Source: Hungatella effluvii
GTDB lineage: Bacteria > Bacillota > Clostridia > Lachnospirales > Lachnospiraceae
Length of the DNA stretch: 64,000 nt
Reading direction: 5' to 3'
Assembly (NCBI RefSeq): GCF_003201875.1
Contig: NZ_QJKD01000001.1
Coordinates: forward strand, 1 to 64,000
Numbering within the stretch: position 1 is the first letter of the stretch; each line of letters opens with the position of its first letter. Position numbers and translations under genes: made by a program. The notes under the pieces were generated by a model, which was not told the origin of the DNA, did no database searches, and saw nothing but the letters and a program-made list of their open reading frames with translations. This document shows positions 35,255 through 43,118 of the stretch, one piece after another.

Positions 35255-36013
35255 TTACCACCCCATTTCCGTCAAAAACGCGTTCAGCTTCTCATGACGC
35301 GCCATATCATTGCTGGTATACGTCCCCAGCCGGCACTCGCCGCAGATCATACCGTCCTTCAAATAGACCACCCGGTCTGCCCGCCTCGCAGTCTTCACAT
35401 CGTGAGTGACGACAACAATGCTCTGGCCCTTCTTATTCACATCGCTCAGGGTATTTAACACCTGCTCTCCAAACGCCGAATTTAAGGCTCCTGTTGGCTC
35501 ATCTGCAAATATCACGGCCGGCTCATTGATCAGTGCCCTCACAATGCCCACCCGCTGAGCCTCGCCGCCGGAAAGCTGGGACGGAAACTTTCCCCAGTCC
35601 TCTTTCATAATTCCGACTTCGCCCAGCAGCTCCTTTGCCCTGGCTGCAACGGCCTTTTTATCCCTGGACACCAGAAGACCGCAGGCCAGCACATTGTCCA
35701 GAACACTCATATTGTCCAAAAGATGAATCTGCTGAAATACAAACCCGCAGTTTTTCCTGCGGAACACAGCCATATCGCTGATTCCCAGATGGTTAATCTT
35801 CACATCTCCGTACATCACCTCTCCCAGCGTCGGCTTATCCATTCCCGACAGCGCGTAAAGCAATGTGGACTTACCCGAGCCGGAAGCCCCCATAATCACG
35901 GTAAAGTCTCCTTTATAGATACTCAAATCCAGATTTTTAAGCACATGCTGCTGCCTCCCGCCGCTGGAAAAGCTCTTACACAATTTATCTGTCTGAATAA
36001 CGATTTCTTTCAT
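35255..36013 (-). CDS. ABC exporter ATPase (LolD/MacB type)
   Basis: This 252-residue ATPase has Walker A GASGSGKSTLLYALSG, a Q-loop (FVFQQIHLLDNMSVLDN), signature LSGGEAQRVGIVRAL, Walker B AVIFADEPTGALNS and the H-loop VVVTHDVKTA. The Thr-Gly-Ala after Walker B is typical of MacB/LolD/BceA-type exporters. It is the first gene of the leftward exporter operon (ATPase, permease, serine hydrolase) and is divergent from a MerR-type regulator. AGGGAGAAAG precedes the ATG. Confidence 0.92.
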   Translation of the reverse strand: MKEIVIQTDKLCKSFSSGGRQQHVLKNLDLSIYKGDFTVIMGASGSGKSTLLYALSGMDKPTLGEVMYGDVKINHLGISDMAVFRRKNCGFVFQQIHLLDNMSVLDNVLACGLLVSRDKKAVAARAKELLGEVGIMKEDWGKFPSQLSGGEAQRVGIVRALINEPAVIFADEPTGALNSAFGEQVLNTLSDVNKKGQSIVVVTHDVKTARRADRVVYLKDGMICGECRLGTYTSNDMARHEKLNAFLTEMGW

Positions 36014-36141
36014 CGTCTTTCTCCCTTCTATATTTGAACATTCTATCTTAAATGTTCTGCTTTAAAACTTCTGTCTCTTTCCTCCGATACCACCATTATA
36101 AATGGCCGCTGAAAAAAAGTCCTTAGAAAACTGCTGTCAAA

Positions 36142-36158
36142 TTCTTATCAGTTTCTTA
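36142..36158 (-). promoter_or_regulatory. Candidate OmpR-type direct repeat upstream of the exporter operon
   Basis: TTCTTA occurs at 36142-36147 and 36153-36158, 11 bp apart (TAAGAA on the minus strand), about 130 bases upstream of the ATPase gene, with TATAAT on the minus strand near 36098. OmpR-family regulators often bind 10-11-bp-spaced repeats. The rest of the 304-base region 36014-36317 shows only promoter-like A+T-rich sequence. Confidence 0.35.
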
Positions 36159-36317
36159 ACTGAATGGTATTTCTGTGGTAAACTGGAGAAAGACAGAAAT
36201 ACAGAACGCCTGCATTCGTCACGCGTTTGAATTTCAATTTTTTAGGAAACCCTCCACTATAACACCAGGATTCTTGGTTATGATATGATTATGATATTAA
36301 AACCGGAGGCAGCTGAC

Positions 36318-37133
36318 ATGATAAATACTTACTCAACTTCCGATATGGCAAAGCTTATCGGAATCCATCCCAATACAGTGCGGCTTTACGAAGACCTGGG
36401 GCTGATTACGAGACCGGAGCGAAAAGCCAACGGTTACCGGGTATTCACGGATCACCACCTGACCCAGTTTCGGATTGCGCGTCTGGCCTTTCAGGTTGAA
36501 GTCCTTCAGAACGGCTTGCGGAAACAGGCGGCTGCAATCGTAAAGTCGTGTGCATCCGGAGACATCGATAAGGCGCTGCTCCTCACTGATATCTATCTGA
36601 GACAGATCAGCGAAGAAAAACTGAATGGGGAGACGGCCATACAGATTGCAGATCAGATCCTTTCCGGGCATACGCTTATTTCCGATAACCGGCTTCTCAC
36701 GAGAACACAGGCCGCTCTTTACCTGCACATCACCGTGGACACACTGCGCAACTGGGAGCGCAACGGACTGCTGGAGGAAGCGAAAAACCAGAATGGTCGC
36801 CGCATATACACAGCCCGCGATCTGGAACGGCTGATTATCATCAAATCCCTTCGCTGCGCCAACTACTCTCTTTCCGCCATCCTGCGGATGCTGTCTGCGC
36901 TGTCCCTCAATCCGGAGGCCAGTATCCGTGATGCCATCGATACGCCGAGGCCGGATGACGACATTCTGACTGCCTGTGACCACCTTCTTACTTCTCTGGA
37001 GCAGGCAAGAGAGAACGCGGAACAGATCATTATACTTTTATCAGAACTGAAAAAATCAGAATCAGTCGACCCACGCGCGGGAACATACAGGAGCACCGAC
37101 GATTTTTCGGCTCCATGTCAACCGGACAAATAA
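36318..37133 (+). CDS. Regulator with two MerR-type DNA-binding domains
   Basis: This 271-residue protein carries two MerR-like helix-turn-helix units. The first is residues 6-75 (MAKLIGIHPNTVRLYEDLGL, then NGYRVF) and the second is about residues 128-195 (RTQAALYLHITVDTLRNWER, then NGRRIYTARDLERLIIIKSL). A helical segment lies between them and a coiled-coil tail follows (LTSLEQARENAEQIIILLSE). The ATG at 36318 has GGAGG eight bases upstream; an earlier Met lacks one. It is divergent from the exporter operon and may regulate it. No metal-binding cysteine cluster is evident, so a multidrug or small-molecule sensor role is more likely than metal sensing. Confidence 0.85.
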   Translation: MINTYSTSDMAKLIGIHPNTVRLYEDLGLITRPERKANGYRVFTDHHLTQFRIARLAFQVEVLQNGLRKQAAAIVKSCASGDIDKALLLTDIYLRQISEEKLNGETAIQIADQILSGHTLISDNRLLTRTQAALYLHITVDTLRNWERNGLLEEAKNQNGRRIYTARDLERLIIIKSLRCANYSLSAILRMLSALSLNPEASIRDAIDTPRPDDDILTACDHLLTSLEQARENAEQIIILLSELKKSESVDPRAGTYRSTDDFSAPCQPDK

Positions 37134-37220
37134 AGCCACGGAATGACAGGATTTTATTCCGTTTATGCGTTACTATCATTATAGTCACTGCACGAAACTC
37201 ATGAAAGGTACACTCTGATC

Positions 37221-37255
37221 GCACGTAAAGCGTCCAAGCGACAGACGCGAAGTGC
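37221..37255. repeat. Small stem upstream of the AraC-GyrI-like gene
   Basis: GCAC..GCGTC (37221-37234) pairs with GACGC..GTGC (37244-37255) with unequal internal bulges. It is a weak leader structure just before the Shine-Dalgarno of the next gene. Confidence 0.4.
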
Positions 37256-37277
37256 TCATAACCAGGAGGCAGGAACA

Positions 37278-38153
37278 ATGGAATGGACAGAAAGTTTAAA
37301 ACGTTCAATTAATTTTATGGAAAACCATCTTTTGGAGGATATCAGCCCCGACGATGTGGCCACTGAGGTACATATCTCGTCGTTTTATCTCCAGAAAGGC
37401 TTCAGCATCATGACCGGTTACTCCATCGGAGAGTATATCCGATACCGCAGGCTGTATCTGGCCGCACTGGATGTCATTGCCGGAAGCGCTAAGGTAATTG
37501 ATCTGGCTTACCGGTACGGATACGACACACCTGAGAGCTTCACAAAGGCATTCAGCCGTTTTCATGGAGTTTCGCCGGCGCAAATGAAGAGAACTACCAA
37601 TAAAATCCACACGTTTTTGCCTTTAAAAATAACAGTTTCAGTACAAGGAGGAAATGACATGGATTATGCAGTAGAAAAGATGAATGTATTTTCGGTAATC
37701 GGCTATGAATACGAGGTTCGTTATGACGATTCCTATCAGACAATTCCGAAACTTTGGGATCAGTTCTGTGAGCACTTCGACCGCGGAGAAAATTCTCCCG
37801 AAGTACAGCAGGCAATTGACATCTGTAAAATCGGGGAATTCGGCATCTGCATGGACGATAATCCCGGCGGAGGCACCTTTCACTATCTGATTGCCGGCCA
37901 TTACAACGGAGGCCCTGTTCCCGAAGGTATGAAGGTTTTCGAGATTCCCGCCGCGGAGTGGGCAAAATTCCACTGCACCGGACCGCTTCCCGGCTCCCTG
38001 CAGGCAGTCAACACAAAGATTTTCAAGGAATGGCTTCCCGGCAACCCGGACTATGAGTTTGCCATGAATATGAATATCGAATGGTATTCCATGAGCGACT
38101 GCAGTCAGCCGGATTATGAAAGTGAAATCTGGATTCCGGTTAAGCGTAAATAA
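37278..38153 (+). CDS. AraC-family regulator with GyrI-like effector domain
   Basis: This 291-residue regulator has an N-terminal AraC double helix-turn-helix (LLEDISPDDVATEVHISSFY, then YRYGYDTPESFTKAFSRFHG) and a C-terminal GyrI/Rob-type effector-binding domain of about 160 residues starting near MDYAVEKMNVFSVIGYEYEV. The layout matches Rob, SoxS-like and Bacillus BmrR-type small-molecule sensors. CAGGAGGCAG precedes the ATG. It follows the tandem-MerR gene in the same direction with a 144-base gap. Targets cannot be read from sequence; the neighbouring exporter is a candidate. Confidence 0.88.
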   Translation: MEWTESLKRSINFMENHLLEDISPDDVATEVHISSFYLQKGFSIMTGYSIGEYIRYRRLYLAALDVIAGSAKVIDLAYRYGYDTPESFTKAFSRFHGVSPAQMKRTTNKIHTFLPLKITVSVQGGNDMDYAVEKMNVFSVIGYEYEVRYDDSYQTIPKLWDQFCEHFDRGENSPEVQQAIDICKIGEFGICMDDNPGGGTFHYLIAGHYNGGPVPEGMKVFEIPAAEWAKFHCTGPLPGSLQAVNTKIFKEWLPGNPDYEFAMNMNIEWYSMSDCSQPDYESEIWIPVKRK

Positions 38154-38284
38154 GCATTTCCAGTAAAGCAGCCATATTTAGCAGCAGAATTTTGCAGCAG
38201 ACAGCAGCAGAGAAAGGGACGGTCCTGTTAAGACACGTCCCTTTCTCTGTTCCATTCGACTCAGTCCGATGATATCAGCGCTCG

Positions 38285-39136
38285 TTATTCCTGCGTCCTT
38301 TCCCCCTCAAAACTCTCTAAGAATTCCCTTGATTCCACCGCATTTTCCGGTGTGCTGTCCTCGATCGTCATTTGAATATACGGTTTTTCCTTCCGCACAA
38401 AATCCATGATGGTATCGTATTTCATGATTCCGGTACCCGGAGCGCCGGAAACGATTCTATCATCTTTCACGACGAAATCTTTCATGTGCAGAACCGCGGT
38501 GTACTCTCCCAGATCCTGAATCGCCTGAGTAAAGACAGACTCATAATCCCTGCTATTTTCCACAGAAAGAAGATTGACCGGATCCAGAATGATCTGGAGG
38601 TTAGGAGAATTGATCTCCTTCAGAACCCGAAGCGCCTGTTTCGAATCGTAAACAATGTGACTCCAGACCGGTTCGATAGCAAGAATAACGCCAAACTTTT
38701 CCGCACACGCTACTACCGGGCGAACATTCGTTATAAATGTCTGAAGCGCCTCTTCCGTATGGCACGCCGGTTCAAAGTGGTAATCCGCGTTTGGAGCCCC
38801 CGTCTCTGTTCCCACCACACTGCATCCTAAAATAGAAGCAAACCGAATATGAGCAAAGTACCGTTCCTGTATCTTCCTCAATTCTTCCGGATCCGGATGG
38901 GCAAGATTCAAATAGCAGCCCAGGACTGCGATGTCCACATCGTACTTTGCAAACATCTTTCTTAAATATGTAGCGTACCCGGGTGTCAGCGCTGAATTGG
39001 CAACAGAGTGTTCCATCACCGTCTTTGCAAGCGCCAGATGGCCACAGGTAAATCCCTGTTCATGTGCTTTCATAACTCTCTGTTCCAGTGTTCCTGGTTT
39101 AATATCGTGTAATCGAATTCCTATCTGCAACTTCAT
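38285..39136 (-). CDS. TIM-barrel sugar isomerase/epimerase-like protein
   Basis: This 283-residue protein belongs to the xylose-isomerase-like TIM-barrel (AP endonuclease 2) superfamily. Visible metal-ligand regions are GTETGAPN, LAIEPVWSH, QIILDPVNLL, VLHMKDFVV and MTIEDSTPE. It is the last gene of the GH105-like/polygalacturonase operon, 34 bases after the GH28 gene. It probably isomerises or epimerises a sugar acid from pectin; this is inference. The start at 39136 has AAGGAGG only two bases away, which is tight; an upstream in-frame start at 39193 would overlap the GH28 gene. Confidence 0.78.
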   Translation of the reverse strand: MKLQIGIRLHDIKPGTLEQRVMKAHEQGFTCGHLALAKTVMEHSVANSALTPGYATYLRKMFAKYDVDIAVLGCYLNLAHPDPEELRKIQERYFAHIRFASILGCSVVGTETGAPNADYHFEPACHTEEALQTFITNVRPVVACAEKFGVILAIEPVWSHIVYDSKQALRVLKEINSPNLQIILDPVNLLSVENSRDYESVFTQAIQDLGEYTAVLHMKDFVVKDDRIVSGAPGTGIMKYDTIMDFVRKEKPYIQMTIEDSTPENAVESREFLESFEGERTQE

Positions 39137-39170
39137 TTCCTCCTTATCATGAACACACTGCGTGTTCTCT

Positions 39171-40724
39171 CTATGCCTCTTCAAAACAATCAATATTACT
39201 CATAATAAACGCATCGCCCTTCTGTCCGGTAATCGTAACGTTTTTACAGATCAGCGTATCCACATTCATGACGGTAAATCCCCGTCTGGAACAGGCCTCT
39301 ACCCCTTCCATCATGGCTGGAACGCCTTCTCTTGCCTGTTCCGCAAAGGAGATCTCCACATTTTCCAGTTTGATCTTATGGATCTTCTGCTCCGGCAGAC
39401 CGCAGAGGAAAGAAGCCGCCACATGGCAGTCCGATGCTTTAATATCTTTAAAGGACAGGTTTTTAATCTCCGGTGTCCGCTCGTCCACCGGCAGAGCTTC
39501 CCTGCACTGCACGTAATCCGTCCTTCCATCCGGATCACAGAAATAGAAGCTGTTGACCACAAATGGAGTCATGACATTCTCCATAATTATATGTTGAAAA
39601 GAAATATCAGACAGAACCGAATCCCTTCCTCTTCCGCGCCTGGTTTTCACCCGGAGACCTCTGTCAGTGCAACGGAACAGACAGTCCTTCACATGCACCG
39701 CCTTTACACCGGCTCCGACCTCGCTTCCCACCGTAACTGCACCATGGCCATTTTCCATCAGGCACTGGCGAATCTCAATATTCTCCGACGGAGTCTTATA
39801 GCGGCGCCCCATATAGATTTTTCCTGACTTTATGGCAATGCAGTCATCTCCGAGGGAAAAATGAAGCCCTGCAATCTCCACATCTCTGCACGATTCCGGA
39901 TCCAGTCCGTCTGTATTGGGCGAGTCCGCGGGATTCTTAATATCCAGATCCAAAAAACGCAGTCCCTGGCTGAAATACGGATGAAGCACCCAGGTGGGGC
40001 TGTTCTTCAGATGAAATCCCTGAAGCGTGATGCTCTTACACCTCTCCAGAAATACCATACGCGGCCGGAAAGCTCCCCGCATTGTTCCCACATCATTCCA
40101 CCAGTTCTCAAAGGAGGCCTGGCCATCCACCAGTCCCTCTCCATAGATTACCACATCTTCCACTTCAATTCCATTGATAATTCCAGCAAACATGGGAAGA
40201 GGATTTCCCTCCCACGTCCCTAAGTTATAATCCGCTGTCTCATCGTAGCTTTCAATCATACCTGGAAATCTTGGATATCTGAAGCGGTCGGTATCCGCCG
40301 CCAAAACAGCTCCGGCTCCCAACTCCAGCCTGATATGACTTTTTAAAAACAAACTGGTAATCCGGTATACTCCCTTTGGTATCAGCACGCGTCCATTCTT
40401 CGGACATGCCAGAATCGCCGCCTGTATAAATCCAGTATCATCCTGTATCCCGTCTCCCTTTGCTCCGATCTCTTTGACATTGAGAGTCACAAATTCATAA
40501 TCCGTACGGAAAACGGTTCTCGCCTCTTTCCCGTCCCGCTTTAAGCATACCTCATACTCCGTATCCGGATTTAATCCAAACAGACTGAAAATCACCCGGT
40601 TTGTCCTCTTATAAAGGCTTCCGTTTACGTAAATCTCTCCCTCGGTATCAAATTCAAAAATCCGGCCTGCCTCTGTCTCCAATGTCGCTGACCGGGCGGT
40701 CGTACAAATCACCTTTAGCTCCAT
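39171..40724 (-). CDS. GH28 polygalacturonase
   Basis: This 517-residue enzyme hydrolyses alpha-1,4-galacturonan linkages. A short fibronectin-III-like N-terminal domain (to about residue 85, ending TVFRTDYEFVTLNVKE) precedes the right-handed beta-helix. All four GH28 signatures are present: NTDG, LGDDCIAIKSG, GHGAVTVGSE and RGLRVKTRRG, so it should be active. There is no signal peptide, so it is likely an exo-type enzyme acting on imported oligogalacturonides. The ATG at 40724 has GCGAGG nine bases upstream; an alternative ATG at 40733 overlaps the upstream stop. Galacturonate released here would feed UxaC, UxaB and UxaA. Confidence 0.93.
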   Translation of the reverse strand: MELKVICTTARSATLETEAGRIFEFDTEGEIYVNGSLYKRTNRVIFSLFGLNPDTEYEVCLKRDGKEARTVFRTDYEFVTLNVKEIGAKGDGIQDDTGFIQAAILACPKNGRVLIPKGVYRITSLFLKSHIRLELGAGAVLAADTDRFRYPRFPGMIESYDETADYNLGTWEGNPLPMFAGIINGIEVEDVVIYGEGLVDGQASFENWWNDVGTMRGAFRPRMVFLERCKSITLQGFHLKNSPTWVLHPYFSQGLRFLDLDIKNPADSPNTDGLDPESCRDVEIAGLHFSLGDDCIAIKSGKIYMGRRYKTPSENIEIRQCLMENGHGAVTVGSEVGAGVKAVHVKDCLFRCTDRGLRVKTRRGRGRDSVLSDISFQHIIMENVMTPFVVNSFYFCDPDGRTDYVQCREALPVDERTPEIKNLSFKDIKASDCHVAASFLCGLPEQKIHKIKLENVEISFAEQAREGVPAMMEGVEACSRRGFTVMNVDTLICKNVTITGQKGDAFIMSNIDCFEEA

Positions 40725-40729
40725 GTTCT

Positions 40730-41446
40730 TCATCCTCGCATATCAACAGACCATTTTTCCCTGTCTTTTTCAAAGACCAGGTACTGTGCCTTCAGCATAT
40801 TCCCAAGTCCATCTTCCTGTTCCTGCTGCACTTTGAAGCATCTCCAGACCCGGAGTCCAGCCTCTCCATATTTTTCACGGTTTAATATCCCCATGTTGCA
40901 CGCCTTTAAAACTGCGTAGCCAGACCAGGCCTTTCCGTTATTCAAATGCGCTTCCGCACTTTGTACTTCCGTATTTTGAACTTCTGCCAGCATTCCCTGG
41001 CGGACTACCTGCTTAAACAAATCACACAACGCCCTGTAGTATTCATAGATTTCCATTGACATCTGATCAATTGTATCAATCAATGCGGCAGCAGCCTGAC
41101 CTGACCACGCCTCTTTTCTCTCAAAATACGCTGCGATCTCTCCATAGTGGGCCTTCTTATTAAATAGAGTATCATACTCCGCATAAAAGGGCATGGCCGT
41201 CTCACTTATCACTTCTTCCCCACTCACCAGCCGGTTAAAAACAAGATCTGCCGCATTCCGGTATTCCCGCTTCCCAGTCTGCCTCAGTGCAAACAGATAT
41301 GCTCCGGCTTCCCTCCCGGAGAGAAGGTTTCCGCCTGCCGACAGACCGGTCCTGTTGATTCGTTCCAGAACACGATCTCCATATCCGGCTGCGCCCGTTG
41401 CCTGGTACATCTGCATCAAACCGGACAGCTCATAGATATCTTCCAT
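40730..41446 (-). CDS. Degenerate GH105-like protein lacking catalytic blocks
   Basis: This 238-residue protein resembles GH105 hydrolases in several places (AMPFYAEYDTLFNKKAHYGE, AALIDTIDQMSMEIYEYYRA, SGYAVLKACNMGILNREKYG) but is about 100 residues or more shorter than the family norm. From family knowledge, the blocks that should carry the catalytic Asp (W-x-D-G-L-Y-M) and the His/WGRG region are missing or altered. The reading frame is intact, so it may be a pseudoenzyme or a stably shortened gene rather than a dead one. It is the first gene of the polygalacturonase operon. The ATG at 41446 has AGGAG ten bases upstream. The alignment is from memory. Confidence 0.68.
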   Translation of the reverse strand: MEDIYELSGLMQMYQATGAAGYGDRVLERINRTGLSAGGNLLSGREAGAYLFALRQTGKREYRNAADLVFNRLVSGEEVISETAMPFYAEYDTLFNKKAHYGEIAAYFERKEAWSGQAAAALIDTIDQMSMEIYEYYRALCDLFKQVVRQGMLAEVQNTEVQSAEAHLNNGKAWSGYAVLKACNMGILNREKYGEAGLRVWRCFKVQQEQEDGLGNMLKAQYLVFEKDREKWSVDMRG

Positions 41447-41517
41447 GATTTTACATCTCCTCATCATTCATTCCCGCGGTGCATAACAGGGCTCAGCTCA
41501 TATTCCATTCCCAATTA

Positions 41518-41531
41518 TGTAATCGCTTACA
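41518..41531. promoter_or_regulatory. LacI-type operator in the leader of the polygalacturonase operon
   Basis: TGTAATCGCTTACA matches the uxaA operator consensus at 13 of 14 positions of a perfect TGTAAGCGCTTACA. It lies downstream of the predicted start of the leftward operon, suited to blocking elongation or to looping with the second site 88 bp away. Confidence 0.7.
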
Positions 41532-41574
41532 TCTCTGTTTCTTTATTTTAAATCAGTAAAATAACTGCATTTTT

Positions 41575-41603
41575 AGTTTATCATCATTACCAAATACTGT
41601 CAA
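41575..41603 (-). promoter_or_regulatory. Promoter of the polygalacturonase operon
   Basis: On the minus strand a perfect TTGACA (41598-41603), 17 bases and TAAACT (41575-41580). Operators lie on both sides (41518-41531 and 41606-41619). Confidence 0.65.
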
Positions 41604-41605
41604 TG

Positions 41606-41619
41606 TGTAAGCGCTTACT
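41606..41619. promoter_or_regulatory. LacI-type operator upstream of the polygalacturonase promoter
   Basis: TGTAAGCGCTTACT differs by one base from a perfect 14-base palindrome and abuts the -35. The left arm of the foldback element begins three bases away. Confidence 0.72.
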
Positions 41620-41621
41620 CA

Positions 41622-41758
41622 CAGGATAAACTTGTAAACTTACAGAATTATGAAAAGCTGCTTTCGTCATTAACTTAAGCTGGGATTTCGGGGGGTTCGT
41701 TCCGCCTCACGAGGAACCACACCTCTTAATAATTCTGTAAGTTTACAAGTTTATCCTG
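41622..41758. repeat. Foldback element with perfect 30-bp inverted arms
   Basis: Left arm 41622-41651 (CAGGATAAACTTGTAAAC...) and right arm 41729-41758 are perfect inverted copies around a 77-base centre, which holds a smaller GGTTC/GAACC stem. Near-identical direct repeats flank it: GCTTACTCAC (41613-41622) and GCTTACGCAC (41759-41768). This fits insertion of a miniature transposable element. No coding capacity. The remainder of the gene-free stretch, 41769-41927, holds only a possible coding remnant on the minus strand. Confidence 0.85.
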
Positions 41759-41927
41759 GCTTACGCACGAAAATAAATTACAAATACCTTTTGCTGCGAA
41801 GATACCTGCTGCCGTACCAGTCTCTTCTATTTCAAAAGCAGTCCGCAGACAGCGCGTCGTCCCCCATCGCTCCAGGCCTGATATTTACGATCTATATGGT
41901 CCTCAAACTGCGGGTCTGAAAATTGAC

Positions 41928-42746
41928 TCAAGATTCCCTGACAATGTCACATTCATTTTCCTTTTCCCATAGCCGGATCGTCTCGACAGCGGTCCTTGTA
42001 TACCGGGAAACTTTCTCATATGGCTCTCCGTTTTTCCGCATTTCGATAGCAAGTTCTCTCAGCGTTTCACTTCTGCCTTTTTCAATTCCTCTTTCGATTC
42101 CTCTTTCGATTCCATCATTTACAAGCATCTGCCCCAATAATGTCATGGAAAATTCCTCCTTTACTTCTTCTAAATCTTTCGAGTCCAAAAACTTCACAGC
42201 CAGTGCGTAGAGAACCGCCTGCATCTTCGCCCCTTCATCAGCCGTAATTTCTGCGGAGGTCTGAAGCAGACGATTTCCTTCTATAAATCGCTCTTTTTCC
42301 GGCATATTCCCGGACATCAGCGGCGCCAGCAGTACCGGAATCACATCTTTCCGATCAATGCTCTTTCCCGCCTGCTGCTTTTGCTTCAACTGATCATACA
42401 GCTGATCGGCGTTCCAGTCTTTTAACCGCACAGGAACAACCCGATACGTATTGATTCCCTCATGAAGCTCGCTCAGAATCTCCACTGCTTATACCAGTTC
42501 CGTGGGCGCAATCCCCTTAACCTCATAGTCGATCCCAAGATATGGAAGCAGCACCTCCCCAAAATACGTGACAGCGGACTTTAGAATCATGTCCTCCAGC
42601 GGAAGATTTTCCGGCGGAACAGGTGCATTGCCAACGCCTGATACGCCAGCCATTGAATCATTCTTCCTCTTTTCTTGCATATAGCCTCCAAACCAAGCTA
42701 TATAAGAACCTATCTCCATAATAACAGCATTAAAACCGACAGACAA
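41928..42746 (-). pseudogene. Rpn-family nuclease/transposase-like gene, internally deleted
   Basis: Two in-frame pieces on the minus strand are separated by one TAA (42489-42491). The first (to 42746) contains PLEDMILKSAVTYFGEVLLP and YEVKGIAPTELV. The second (41928-42485) contains HEGINTYRVVPVRLKDWNAD and the repeated GIERGIERGIEKGRSE tail typical of Rpn-type proteins (PD-(D/E)XK fold). The middle part carrying most of the nuclease active site, expected from family knowledge between TELV and GINTYR, is absent, so an internal deletion probably made the fusion and the stop. The second piece could still start at GTG 42485 but would lack the catalytic region. Confidence 0.72.
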
Positions 42747-42778
42747 TAACCCTGCTTTCCATATTATTTTCTATTGAA

Positions 42779-42798
42779 ACTCTATAACACTCTATAAC
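42779..42798. repeat. Tandem 10-bp repeat
   Basis: ACTCTATAAC occurs twice in tandem. It lies in the 372-base gap between the Rpn relic and pfkA, which otherwise holds the pfkA terminator and A+T-rich sequence. Confidence 0.8.
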
Positions 42799-42991
42799 AA
42801 ATCAGGAAACATCGTCAGAATCGACGCAGGAAAACCAGATGCCGGACGGCACTATGACCCGTGAATACGGAACAGAATTCTGGATATGGTGATAGCTTCT
42901 TATGGAAGGCTATTATCTGTTTTTACAGTACTAATTACTTGTTTTTATAGTATATCATGCATTCAATCATTCCGCAAGCCCATTTTCAATC

Positions 42992-43054
42992 AAAAAGGAG
43001 AATCCCCGCCGCCTCCATACACCAAACACCGTGTATCGTCTGCGGGAATTCTCC
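42992..43054 (-). terminator. Terminator of pfkA
   Basis: GGAGAATCCCCGC (42997-43009) pairs with GCGGGAATTCTCC (43042-43054), with an inner ATACAC/GTGTAT stem. On the minus strand CTCC is followed by TTTTTG. Confidence 0.8.
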
Positions 43055-43118
43055 CAACCCTTTTACCCGATTCTCCTAATCCTACAGTCCGCCGACCGGT
43101 AAACCCATGCTCCGCAGA

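Noticed and set aside
42839..42892. Short + strand frame MPDGTMTREYGTEFWIW
   Set aside because: Only 17 codons with no ribosome-binding site and an in-frame stop shortly upstream; could be a relic but is not supportable as a gene.
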